This document shows positions 48,145 through 59,559 of a stretch of DNA of 64,000 nt, in pieces (within the stretch, counting starts at the first letter, position 1; each line of letters opens with the position of its first letter). The notes beneath the pieces were generated by a model. That model did no database searches. It saw only the letters and a list, made by a program, of their open reading frames with translations, and was not told the DNA's origin. The translations under genes were made by a program, and so were the position numbers. The DNA comes from Orobanche coerulescens (taxonomy: Eukaryota > Streptophyta > Magnoliopsida > Lamiales > Orobanchaceae). The stretch is from assembly GCA_033398695.1 (NCBI GenBank), contig CM065814.1:17666358-17730357 (forward strand), read 5' to 3'.

Positions 48145-49674
48145 ATGAGGCAGAGAAGGTGGCTGGAATTGATCAAGGATTACGACTTGGAGATTCTCTA
48201 TCATCCGGGGAAAGCAAATGTAGTAGCCGATGCTTTGAGCCGTAAACCTGTTTCTCTTCGAGTGTTGGAAGCTCTTACGCCCCAGACCAGCATTCAACGA
48301 GAACTGATCCGCGAAGGGATTGAAGTATGGGCACCAGGAATCCAAGGGCGACTTTATGTGATGGAACTGACTTCATCACTAGTCGAGAAGATCAAGTCCA
48401 AGCAGTTGGACGATTCTCTGATCCTTCGATTATGTGATGAAGTAAAGAAAGGAAAAGCCCCAGGATTCGTGATACAAGATGATGGAGTTCTGAGATTTCA
48501 GAGTCGACTTTGCGTTCCCGAAGATGATGATTTGAGACGGACTATTCTGAAAGAAGCTCATAGCGCGCCCTATTCTATTCACCCGGGCAGCAGTAAGATG
48601 TATAAGGATCTTAAACAAAACTTCTGGTGGGGGAATATGAAGAAGGACGTAGCAGAGTACGTTTCGAAGTGTTTGACTTGTCAGCAAGTCAAGATTGAGC
48701 ATCAGCGACCTGCCGGGATGTTAAAGCCGCTTCCGATCCCTGAATGGAAGTGGGAGGACATTTCGATGGATTTCATCACCAGTATGCCAAGGACTAGAGC
48801 AGGAATGAACATGATTTGGGTCGTAGTTGATCGACTAACCAAGTCGGCTCATTTCCTAGGAATCAAAGATACATGGGGACCCGAGAGATTGGCACGAGTA
48901 TTTGTTGCGGAGATAGTCAGATTGCATGGGACGCCGAAGACCATTATTTCGGATCGAGATGGTCGTTTCGTGTCGCACTTCTGGAAGGCAGTCCACAAGG
49001 CTTTGGGGACTGAGCTCAACTTTAGCACAGCTTATCATCCCCAAACAGACGGTCAGTCCGAAAGGACTATTCAAACTGTAGAAGACATGCTTAGAGCTTG
49101 TGCGTTGGATTGGTCAACTGATTGGGAAGTTCACTTGCCCTTGATCGAATTCACTTACAATAATAGTTGGCATGCTTCTATTAGAATGGCACCATTTGAA
49201 GCTTTGTACGGGAGGAGATGCCGATCACCCCTGTGTTGGGATGATTCTTCGGATTTGATCGGGACGGAACCGGAATTGATTATTCAGACTCAAGAGAAGA
49301 TAGCTGTGATTCGAGAGAGACTGTTGACTGCCCAGAGTCGACAGAAGTCTTATGCATATATACGTCGTCGCCCTCTAGAGTTCGACGCTGGAGACCACGT
49401 ACTATTGAAGGTGTCTCCTACACGAGGGATTTTCCGTTTTGGGAGAAGAGGAAAGCTTAGTCCGAGATATATCGGACCATTTGAGATCCTAGAGAGAGTT
49501 GGGGATTTAGCGTACAGGTTGGCCTTACCGCCATCGCTGAGTCATGTTCACAATGTGTTTCACGTATCCCAACTGTGGAAGTATGTATCGGACCCCAGTC
49601 ACGTCATTGATTTCGACGAGATCGAGATAGCTAATGATGGCACCTTCGAAGAGAGACCAATCAAGATACTTTAG
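48145..49674 (+). CDS. Element D integrase (open, 509 residues) with RNase H end
   Basis: Starts with the end of RNase H ([15 protein letters not shown]). Then an HHCC zinc domain (HSAPYSIHPG and CLTCQQVK, about residues 140-190), and the DDE core: aspartate in [10 protein letters not shown] (about 211), aspartate in ISDRDGRF (about 272), glutamate in GQSERTIQ (about 306). The GPY/F-like C-terminal part is GDHVLLKVSPTRG to RYIGPFEILERVG. All catalytic residues are present. An in-frame TAG at 49672-49674 precedes the chromodomain-like tail. It lacks its own start because it is part of a polyprotein, so the ATG at 48145 is only the first Met after the frameshift. Confidence 0.9.
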   Translation: MRQRRWLELIKDYDLEILYHPGKANVVADALSRKPVSLRVLEALTPQTSIQRELIREGIEVWAPGIQGRLYVMELTSSLVEKIKSKQLDDSLILRLCDEVKKGKAPGFVIQDDGVLRFQSRLCVPEDDDLRRTILKEAHSAPYSIHPGSSKMYKDLKQNFWWGNMKKDVAEYVSKCLTCQQVKIEHQRPAGMLKPLPIPEWKWEDISMDFITSMPRTRAGMNMIWVVVDRLTKSAHFLGIKDTWGPERLARVFVAEIVRLHGTPKTIISDRDGRFVSHFWKAVHKALGTELNFSTAYHPQTDGQSERTIQTVEDMLRACALDWSTDWEVHLPLIEFTYNNSWHASIRMAPFEALYGRRCRSPLCWDDSSDLIGTEPELIIQTQEKIAVIRERLLTAQSRQKSYAYIRRRPLEFDAGDHVLLKVSPTRGIFRFGRRGKLSPRYIGPFEILERVGDLAYRLALPPSLSHVHNVFHVSQLWKYVSDPSHVIDFDEIEIANDGTFEERPIKIL

Positions 49675-49809
49675 AGCCGGATCAAACAATTGAGGAATAA
49701 ACCAATACATTTGGTTAAAGTACAATGGTCACGACATGGAGTCGAAGAGGCCACTTAGGAAACGGAGGACGGTATGAAGGCTAAATATCCGGAGTTGTTT
49801 TCATCCTAA
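49675..49809 (+). pseudogene. Element D chromodomain-like C-terminal tail
   Basis: In the same frame as integrase and just after its TAG stop: RIKQLRNKPIHLVKVQW, RHGVEEAT, then a TAG in place of the Trp codon seen in element E, and KYPELF before the final stop at 49807-49809. Tails of this kind in chromoviruses guide insertion to chromatin marks. Both stops are single-codon changes. Confidence 0.78.
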
Positions 49810-49844
49810 GTTTCGGGACGAAACTTCTTTTTAGGGAGGAAGGA

Positions 49845-52192
49845 TGTAATACCCGAGATTTCTGTTATGTAATTGGAACTTGTGATATTGTAATGATTGT
49901 ACTTTTGTATGAGTACTATTCTCCGTATTTCTTAATCCGATGTCGTCGAGCATATAATTTCGTGTATGTGATTTAAAAGGTTGAAATTTCGTGCATGTAG
50001 CGCACGCTACAGGCTAAGGGTAGCGTACGCTAGCATGGTTTCATAGCGCACGCTACAGAGTGTAAATAGCGCACGCTATGCGTGGTCAGATTGATTGAGA
50101 CATGCGGTAGGTGAGATCTGGCCGGGGGACCCCTGTCGGATCATGTCGGATGTACCTGGACGGCTTTCGGGAAAAGCCGAGTCAACGCCTTAGCGCACGC
50201 TACAGGTATATGCGTAGCGCACGCTAAGTGCCGAGTACAGTTTAGACTGTGAGCCGTTAGCGCACGCTACGAACAGGGTATAGCGCGCGCTAATAGCCAT
50301 TTATTATAAATAGGACAGCATTCTATTCGTGAATTCAGTTCTTTCTTCCCCCATAACCCGAACTCTTGCACTTGAAACATAACTCCATTCGTCCTAAACA
50401 CTTCGTATCAACCACCTAGTTCGAGATTGAAGATCATATATCATTGGAGATTGGTGTTCAAGCCTTCGGTGTTGGATTGCTTCATTTTCATCCGTGTTCT
50501 TCACTACTTTGAGGTAGGTGATTCTTCACCAATGATTAGTAAGGTTCCTAAGGAAGTTTGAATCATGTTTGGATAGCAAGTATTTCGTTTTTATCGGTCA
50601 TCACAGGTTAGAAGGATACTTTTGACGTATCGGTACTATATATCGAATGAACCTTTGAACCATCTTATTATAAGGACTCCTAAGCATGTTCAAATCGATT
50701 TATGATCAAGTAATCGGATATTACCCAGTTGATACGTTGTATACGTTGGAATCATGTGTTTTGGAACGTAAGACGAGGGAACTTAGATTATTTCTTGAAG
50801 ATCGTAGAGGAATTATGATATGGAGATAACTATCCGTATATTCGTATCTCATGATCATAGGACTTCCACAAACCTTATTAGCATGATATGCCCGAGGATA
50901 ACTTGTAATATCACCATAGGATTCATGAGTTCTTCACCATTCAACCCAGTTTTCGGTTTGCAGTATTCTGCCATGCAAGATTAGCGCACGCTAACATATG
51001 TGAGTTAACGTGCGCTATCGAGGTTGGGTTTTCGCACAAAACGTACGTAGCGTACGTTATGAGACAGCCGAGTCAGACTGCCAGTTCGTGGCTAGCGCAC
51101 GCTAGTCTTATACGATAGCGTACGCTAACAGTCCAGCTTAGCGCACGTTACGTAGAGTACGTAGCGCGCGCTAAGCAATCCAGGCAGCTTGTTTAGTTTG
51201 AGCTTTTCGGCCGTAGGCCGAATTGTTAGGCCATTGTTCGACTTGAGATGATTTGTATATCGTTCCTTTTGTTAAGGTTCGAGCTTGTTACGTTGATCGG
51301 AGGAGGCGGCCTTCGAGTGCGTCGAGAGCATTGAAGTATATCGTTCTTGCCATCTTCGAGGCAAGTATCGTGATATGTTAAAATCGGTATTTTTGGAGTA
51401 TGCGTATGATTATGCATGTTGTTGAACATGATATTTACTTCGTTGATTTGTCATGATATTCGTTATATAGTGTTTATATGTTCATGTTGATGAACATAAT
51501 AATTTGGCATATGTGTATGCATGAGTTGTGTTTGTATACGTTGTACGATCTATGCTGAGGGCGCTGGATCGGATGTCCACCTCGTGTTGGTCCGACGGGA
51601 TCATCTTGGGATCTAGGCTGAGGGCGCTGGATCATTGGACGGGTTATTTCCACCTCATGTTGGTCCGACGGGATCATCTTGGGATCTATGCTGAGGGCGC
51701 TGGATCATTGGAATACCCAGGCTGTGTAATGGAATCTTGTAGAGTCGCATTGTCGGATTCCGGTAGCGGAAGTCCGTGTGATGTATCTTGTTGTGTATTG
51801 TTGATGCATATTCGAATTGTTTAAATATGATACTTGTACTAGCATCGTTTTGCTAACCCCTTCGGGGGTGGACATTTGTTTTGATGTTCAGGTAGCCAAG
51901 GAGCAGGAAAGCGACCACGATCTGACGTGACGACGAAGGGGTTCAGTGATGTTTATTGTTATTGGAGATTTGTGGTCTTGGTTTGGTTTCTGTACTCGAG
52001 TACGCGTGTCCTTTTGATATTAATTCGATATGGTTGTATTAATTACCCGTTGAACCAGTTGTACGTTTTCATAAACTTGAATTTTCGCAGTATTGATGTC
52101 TTGTATCTACTTTTCTTTTTAATTAGCCTTGTAAATCCTTATTTAAAGGGTTTACGGCGCTGTAATTATTCCGAATATCTCGGGCTGTTACA
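49845..52192 (+). repeat. Element D 3' LTR
   Basis: An uninterrupted 2348-bp copy, preceded by the block TTTCGGGACGAAACTTC and a purine run (TTAGGGAGGAAGGA, 49831-49844). It carries the first palindrome cluster (49997-50294), TTATAAATAGG at 50305-50315, the second cluster (50981-51177) and the three-copy module (51547-51710). It ends CTCGGGCTGTTACA. Confidence 0.95.
49997..50315 (+). promoter_or_regulatory. Palindrome cluster and TATA box of element D 3' LTR
   Basis: Eight sites of type TAGCG-NN-CGCTA start near 49998, 50021, 50043, 50067, 50190, 50214, 50257 and 50280; the centre is CA, TA or CG. TTATAAATAGG follows about 10 bases after the last site. Confidence 0.72.
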
Positions 52193-52197
52193 CTAGA

Positions 52198-52578
52198 GGT
52201 CAAAACACAATCGAGAATATCATCAACATGATAAACTCCAATATTACCAACGAATGAGCAACAATAACCTAGAATACCCTCACATGGTAAGCTCCAACAC
52301 GACCAACACAGAACCACAGAAACCGATATACGAAAGAACAAAATTCTCAAAATATTAAACAAATCACATACAGTGAATCTCAAGGAAACACAACCGACTG
52401 TTGAATGAACCTCTCAGGCGTACGAACAACCAGTCGCAAATCGGAGAACAAACCAAATCATACATGGAGTGGGAACTACCAATCAGTACGGCTAAAACTT
52501 CAAAAGTAGTAAAATCACGCTACCACCATATCAATAGAGCCACATAGCATATATGCTCCAGTTTCACAAAACCCAAAG
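52198..52578 (-). other. Element F interior, second part
   Basis: Continues the 59-bp units of 31896-31999 (about 52211 and 52268). No gene is visible. It is cut at 52579 by the end of element H, with CAAAG (52574-52578) as the probable target site. Confidence 0.6.
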
Positions 52579-53345
52579 TATAACACCCCCAATCCACTCA
52601 GGGATATTACACGCCGTAGACCCTCTCCTCGAGGATCTACCAGGCTGATAACTAAAATCAAACATCTAAACATCGCCTTTAAGGCTAAAATGGCTCAGTA
52701 ACCGACTTGGTCTTTCAATAATAACATACAACTCAATTCCAAACACATACCCACGCAGGGGTCAAAATACAATAAACTCTCGTACAATGGGGAAAAGATA
52801 CTGCAGCAGAAAAGAAAATACAACTAGACCAATACGACATCAACGGGTCCTCGTGTGATTAGTATCGTTCATCTTTCATCATCTTTCGTGCCGACCCTGT
52901 GCTATGCTCCAAAACCTGAATGCAAAAATAGACATCCACCCCCCGAATACTCGGGGGTTAGCAAAACTCCACTGTTTTGCTACTGCAAGTACAAGTGCAA
53001 AAATACGAGCCATACAATACAAGTTCCAAGAACAATAATAATCAGGAATCCTCAAAGTTCCAAACGTAACGAAAAGCACTTCCCGAGGCATGAGTTTGGT
53101 AAAACATTCCAAAACTGAAAGATCACAAATCAAGGGAAACAATTTATAAAACAGTTTAAAATGCCATCGAGAGTTTTAATAGAAAACAATTTAGGATTTC
53201 CGAATCCTTCTCTTTCCAAAAATCAACAGGGTCACACCCAAAGGTTTTGTTTTCGCAAATAGAAAACCGACAAGAATTCACAGGTTAAAACCCGTCACGT
53301 GTCCTCGACGGACATAAAAATCAATATCAACTCGTGAAGTTTTAC

Positions 53346-53594
53346 TCGTGAATCCGTGGCTCTACCATTGGACTCCGCCGTGGCCCCGTCGAACCAACCC
53401 ACGGTGAGTAAAATACATTCACTAAATATACACCAACTGTGAAGTTTTTACTCGTGAATCCGAGCTCTACCATTGGACTCCGCCGTGGCCCCATCGAACC
53501 AACCCACGGTGAGTAAAATACATTCACCACTCATGAATCCAGGGCTCTACCATTGGATTCCCGCCGTGGCCCCGTCGAACCAACCCACGGTGAG
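53346..53594 (-). repeat. Three-copy tandem module in element H LTR
   Basis: Three copies, at about 53346-53407, 53451-53517 and 53532-53594, each with GCTCTACCATTGGA, CCGCCGTGGCCCC(A/G)TCGAACC and CACGGTGAG. In two copies the CCAGGGCTC of the third reads CCGTGGCTC or CCGAGCTC, again a changed CAG. Confidence 0.82.
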
Positions 53595-54579
53595 CGAAAC
53601 AATCATGCACAAATAACATATCACACCAAGGATATCCAAACAATCCACCCAGAGGCATCAAACACTTAGCAAAACACCACGTCAAACCACAATGCACCGA
53701 AATGAAACAATATACATCCACACGCAACACCAAGTGCATCATCAACACCAAACATATCCATAGGAGTCACATACTCGTTCATGAAACACACCAATCACAA
53801 AACACACGCGGTTTTGAAAGAGGGCCTTTAACAAGGCTAACCAAATCTTTTGAAAACTCATTTCAAACAAACAAACAAACACACCAAGACGATCTCAAAT
53901 CATCATATCCATAAAACAAGAATTGTATGGACAAGGTACTTGCCTCGAAATCACGATCTCAACGAGACGACGGATAGGACGCGGTCGAATAGCCCCGAAC
54001 GCCCGAACACCATCAAGAACGCGATAGCACCACGAGTATTACGAGAATAACACCACACGAATCATCAATCACCAACGAGATTCAACATCGGAATCCTCGA
54101 ACACCTATAAACCTCCGGAAGGAACAATAATACATGGTTACGACGAGAATCAAGGCCAAAACAACAGAAATCCCAACAAACTATCGAAGGGAAACTCATT
54201 GGGACATTTAATCGAACACTAAATGTTCAATAATTCCCAAGAACACTCGAATCGTCAATCGAGTTAAACAAACTCGATATATGGATATACAACCCATAGA
54301 ACACGATTAATAACATCATACTACACCAACCGATGTATCAAAATCGGACTAGAATCGAAATCAAGAACAAATCTCCGAAAAGTCAACTTGAAGGAAAACC
54401 AAGAAATATACCTTGATTCGACGAAACACACGGATTAGATGTTGATATAATCAACAAGGATCTCCCAAAATGCCTTGGAAATGATTAGAATCGGCCAAGA
54501 ACTCCATTTCCCGTCGCACCCGTCGCCAGTCGCCGAAAGAAGGAAAAAATCGAGTAAAAATGAAGTCTGGCCGAGCCCA

Positions 54580-54857
54580 GGCTATATATAGCCGGCAGGG
54601 TTACGGCCGTAACCGGCAGTGCCTTACGGCCGTAACTCGGCCCCTTACGGTCGTACTCGGCAGGCCTTACGGCCGTATGCAGCGTCGTCAAAAATCGCCC
54701 AAAGACTGCCGGACACTTACGGCCGTAACTGGCACACATTACGGTCGTAACCGGCCTTCGTCAAAAATCTGCCCAGCGCTCGTACGGCCGTACCCGATCA
54801 CGCTTACGGCCGTAACTCGCACACATTACGGCCGTAACCGGCACCTTACGGCCGTAA
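54580..54857 (-). promoter_or_regulatory. TTACGGCCGTAA palindrome cluster and palindromic TATA box of element H
   Basis: Ten sites start near 54601, 54623, 54644, 54667, 54717, 54738, 54782, 54801, 54825 and 54844, most with the full 12-bp palindrome. On the minus strand they lie directly upstream of GGCTATATATAGCC (54580-54593), itself a perfect 14-bp palindrome with the TATA box in its middle. Confidence 0.75.
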
Positions 54858-55394
54858 CTCGGCCAGGCCAGGCCCTGCTCCGGCCGTGACTCGGCCGTGG
54901 CCACTCCGACGGCCCGGACGACCCCGAAACCCGAACCTGAGTAAAAATCGAAGATACGGTTACGAAGTACTCGCAAAGACGAATCCAAGCGCTAAGAGAA
55001 CACACGATTCCGACCACCCGAAGTGTCGGAATTCGACAACGGAAGTAATTACCCCAAACTTTGGGAAATTACAAAAATGGCCCAAAATGTCCGAAATACA
55101 CGATACATGATCGAAACACCGAACCAAAGCTCGCAACATGAATAATAACATTAAATGAACTTACTAGAAACTCGAAGCAACAGTTTCGGACGAGATTCGC
55201 AAGAATCGAGCTCAAGTGCGGAAAAGTCGCCAAAAGACACGGAACTCAACAAAACAACACCGAAACGAACTCGGATGACAAAAAGTGCAGAATTAATCAT
55301 TCTCTAAATGACGAAACGATCATGAGCGAGTCATCAAAACGGACTTCCGCCGAAAAAAGAAAATTACCGGAAATCAAAATTTACGGGTATTACA

Positions 55395-58172
55395 TTCTAC
55401 CCTCCTTAAAAGAAGTTTCGTCCCGAAATTTAAAACAGGTAGGGGGAAGCAATATACCCGCCAGGAAAACTCGACGAGATACACAAAACTGAAAACTCGC
55501 GCCCAACGGCGAAACGCTGCAAGAAACGCAAAAAGACATACGGCGTGAAAACACGCTCCACGACGTCCAAAACAACGCCACCGTAGAGACATAATAAAAT
55601 CAATAAGTGACAAACGTCATCGAATAGATAGTACAATCAGGTCGATTATCCGAACAATCACAAAACACAACGAACGAAAATCAATATGATCGACCACCCC
55701 AACGGTACATCAATCAAAACACGAGCCAATCGCTGAAGAAATACGGAATTCCACCGCCCAAGGGTTGGAAGATCGAAAGCGAGACAAATTTCCCGAACTT
55801 AAGGGAATTAGGAAGGAGTCTGAACGCTCAACAATCACGAAACGAGATCAACAAAAACCGAACAATCAAACGATCGAACCACAAAGATCGAGACAACAAA
55901 AATCGAACGATCATGTTCGAATCACGAAGAACAATAAAAATTCAAACAACAACTCCAAGTTCACATCTCGACTCGAGACAATATATGATCCGGTGAAAAC
56001 AACAACATATGCATTCACATAAGATCCACATGAGAGGGAATAGAAATTGAAAAGTCACAACGACAAACGAGTTATTCCGAAACAATACCACGCTCGTTCG
56101 ATCAACAAAAGCAAGGGCGGGACAAGCTCGAGAAAATGTCAACGAACATAAACGAGTCGGCCAGTCGAAAACACAGGAGTTCCAAATCCGATCCACTTCG
56201 AATAAAAGAACTAATAGAACCAAATGATGTCACTTCCGAACAAGGTTCACAAGAATCGAACCGAACTTGAAAAAGTCACAGCGATAACCAGATCGACCCA
56301 CAACAAGATCACAGCTCGTTCGGACGGTGAAACCAAAATACGTAACAAGTTCGGTATCAACGAACACGAGCGAATCGATAGACTGGAGAAAGAGAAAATG
56401 AAGAAGTCCAAAACAATATGGGTATTACATTCGACCTCTTATAAAAGAAGGTCGTCCCGCTACTCACAATAACGAAATCAAGGAGAGGCGACACAATGCA
56501 ATCGACGAAACATCCTTCAAAGGCCTCTCAAAGCCGATTCGATATCTGTCTTTGAGCGCGAACTCCGAAAGTCTCGGTAGCCAATTCGCAAAACGAATTC
56601 GGTGTCCTCGAGTCCACACTCGAAATGTGTTACCGACGAGAAGGACAAATTGCACGTACATTCCCCGGCACATCACGGTTGAAATGCCTCGGCTCGGCAT
56701 ACCGAAAATACAAATGCTAGATACAATGGAACATAACACCGCAAAACAACATACCGGAGATGCCAACTCAAAGACAACGAAGAATCATAATACATACCGT
56801 ATACAACGATTACCATCGTAAAGTAATACACACACACAAACACTACGACAGCAGCGGTATCGTTCGGCGACCTCAAAGGTCCGAACAATAACCAGCACAT
56901 AATTACAAACATCATGAAACAATCACACATGTACACAAACGTACAAACCCAAGCTTTAACAGCTCACACACGTGCGATAACACGCAAGCCACCACGAAAT
57001 GTCAACATTAAAGATCGTCATCACACCTCCCACAAAGGGCTAACAAAACATACGCGTGGCGAACGACTCAACGTTCACACCACCAATTCAATCACAATTC
57101 GGAGGCTAACACCCTAACAACAATACAAACATCATACACACTTTCTCCGACCAAAAGCAGGAAATGATGGGTTTTAAAACGAAAACCACCTTTTGAATAC
57201 AGTTTGGAAACACCAGTTGATCTTGAGTATCATTTTACAAAAAGTTGAACAAACATCATTTTCGAGACTTTGAAAATCATCTTGCGTTTGAACAAAAATG
57301 AGGACACCTTTCTTTTAGTGAAAACTTTCCAAATATTCGACCCTCGGGTCTAAGTAAAAGTGTTTCTAAAACAATGAAAATATCTCAAAACATTTTGGTC
57401 CTCGAGGTAGAAGAATTTTGAAACAGATTGTGGCACCTTAGAAGTACTGCGAGAAACAATTCATTTGAAACGTACGTCTCGAAATTTATTTCTAAGATAC
57501 TCAAGTTTTCGAAAATAATTCAATGCCAAAAAGGACGATGCCAAAAAGGCTAGAATGCCCAAAAATTTCAGGTAATCACACGGAACATCATAGCGCTGTG
57601 GGTCCCGCGTCGGAACCCACCAGGCTAAAAACCATTTACAAAAATGCCAAAAAGGCCGATGACGGTAATATTTCGAAAACTCACAGAAGCCATTTACAAA
57701 ATGCTAAATACCGTCATAAGAATTTCGCCAAAATGATCAAGGCCATAATGCCAAAAACTCGGTTAAGGGAATCGGTTTTCGAAATAAAACTCGGTCGGTA
57801 AAATACCGAAAGTCATTACAAAAGAACTCACGCAATGGATAAAAGAAATACGATTCAACATGCACAATCCATCAACACTACTCCTCATATGAACGAAATA
57901 TGAGAGTCAAATAACCACATATCACGAAATCAAAATCCATAAGAGGATTCCGTCACTTAACAAATAATCATAAAAATAGCTCGTGTCACACGAGGCACAA
58001 CACAAACAAGGGAGACTTACATTCACAGGTCGCACGAAGATGATGATCGCCCCCGATACTAATCACGACCAACAAACTCAGACGACGCGTCGCGACACGA
58101 CTTAGTCAGACAAAATCCGACACGACAAAACTCAACAGACACCATCGACCCGGCTAGGTTTCCACAACCTAA
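55395..58172 (-). other. Element H interior without protein genes
   Basis: I find no Gag, protease, reverse transcriptase or integrase words on either strand. At 56429 the minus strand has a second LTR-start-like junction (GGGACGACCTTCTTTTATAA, then TGTAATACCC), so 55395-56429 may include a degraded partial LTR. At about 57580-57840 the minus strand resembles the inner end of the F LTR (15600-15840). The short reading frames are not conserved with C. Confidence 0.6.
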
Positions 58173-58184
58173 GCTCTGATACCA
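58173..58184 (-). promoter_or_regulatory. Primer binding site of element H (tRNA-Met type)
   Basis: The minus strand reads TGGTATCAGAGC, four bases after the 5' LTR end. It shows that 58189-58998 is the 5' LTR of H. Confidence 0.9.
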
Positions 58185-58188
58185 TTTA

Positions 58189-58998
58189 TGTAACACCCCC
58201 AATCCACTCAGGGATATTACACGCCGTAGACCCTCTCCTCGAGGATCTACCAGGCTGATAACTAAAATCAAACATCTAAACATCGCCTTTAAGGCTAAAA
58301 TGGCTCAGTAGACCGACTTGGTCTTTCAATAATAACATACAACTCAATTCCAAACACATACCCACGCAGGGGTCAAAATACAATAAACTCCCGTACAACG
58401 GGGAAAAGATACTGCAGCGGAAAAGAAAATACAACTAGACCAGTACGACATCAATGGGTCCTCGTGTGATTAGTATCGTTCATCTTTCATCATCCTTCGT
58501 GCCTACCCTGTGCTATGCTCCAAAACCTGAATGCAAAAATAGACATCCACCCCCCGAATACTCGGGGGTTAGCAAAACTCCACTGTTTTGCTAGTGCAAG
58601 TACAAGTGCAAAAATACGAGCCATGCAATACAAGTTCCAAGAACAATAATAATCAGGAATCCTCAAAGTTCCAAACGTAACGAAAAGCACTTCCCGAGGC
58701 ATGAGTTTGGTAAAACATTCCAAAACTGAAAGATCACAAATCAAGGGAAACAATTTATAAAACAGTTTAAAATGCCATCGAGAGTTTTAATAGAAAACAA
58801 TTTAGGATTTCCGAATCCTTCTCTTTCCAAAAATCAACAGGGGTCACAGCCCAAAGGTTTTGTTTTCGCAAATAGAAAACCGACAAGAATTCATAGGGTT
58901 AATACCCACGTCACGTGTCCTCGACGGACATAAAAATCAATATCAACTCGTGAAGTTTTACTCGTGAATCCAGGGCTCTACCATTGGACTCCCGCCGT
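58189..58998 (-). repeat. Element H 5' LTR, part, cut by element I
   Basis: Matches 52579-53389 of the 3' LTR closely. It stops inside the first tandem module at GCCGT (58994-58998), where the end of element I begins. In the 3' LTR the sequence goes on as GCCGTGGCCCC. Confidence 0.9.
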
Positions 58999-59559
58999 TG
59001 TAACATCCCGAGGTATTCGGAATATGTTACAGCGCCGTAGACCCCTACATGGGACCTACCAGGCTACAATAGAAAAACTCCACTCGACTAACCATCTTGG
59101 TTAGCGAGGATACACAATTAAATAATATGACATATAAAGATACGCCCGGAGCAACCGGCAAAATAAGCATCAACCAACAACGTGACAATTTAAAGCAATA
59201 CAATACGGAGTTTGAAACAAAAAGCCTAAGTACTCGCGAGTACAATCTATAAGTTTAAAACTGTGGGAACAACCATATCGAAATGGACAAAGGAAATAAG
59301 TAGACCCAAATGCACATGTCAACGACCCTGGCCAACATCCTCGTACTGTCCTGGTGCTCGCTCGTCCGGATAATCATAACCTGAAATCCATAACAAGAAT
59401 TTCCCCAAAACGGGTCCCCAAAGGGGTTAGCAATTACGCTAGTACAAGTAATCAAGGCAAACCAATCGCTTACACATTTCATAGTACATGCACCAATATC
59501 ATTTCAAAAACCAAAACTAGACATGTCTTTTCCGGAAATAAACAGTCAAACAATTTGCC

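Larger units (their letters stand above)
52579..55394 (-). repeat. Element H 3' LTR
   Basis: 2816 bp; on the minus strand it starts TGTAATACCCGTAAA and ends GGGGGTGTTATA (one change from TGTTACA). It has ten TTACGGCCGTAA-type palindromes (54601-54857), a TATA box inside the palindrome GGCTATATATAGCC (54580-54593) and three tandem modules (53346-53594). Confidence 0.88.
52579..58998 (-). mobile_element. Element H: non-autonomous LTR retrotransposon related to C
   Basis: On the minus strand: 5' LTR (58998 to 58189 seen, the rest split off by element I), tRNA-Met-type primer site, an interior of about 2.8 kb without gag or pol, a purine run, and the 3' LTR (55394 to 52579). The leader (57560-56826) and the 3' end match element C, but where C has gag this element has unrelated DNA. 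It thus lacks all protein genes and must be moved by other elements. Confidence 0.82.

Noticed and set aside
54485..54889. Frames over the TTACGGCCGTAA cluster on both strands (TAVTR/YGRN-type repeats)
   Set aside because: The repeated peptide words come from the repeated palindrome, and the same words appear on both strands.
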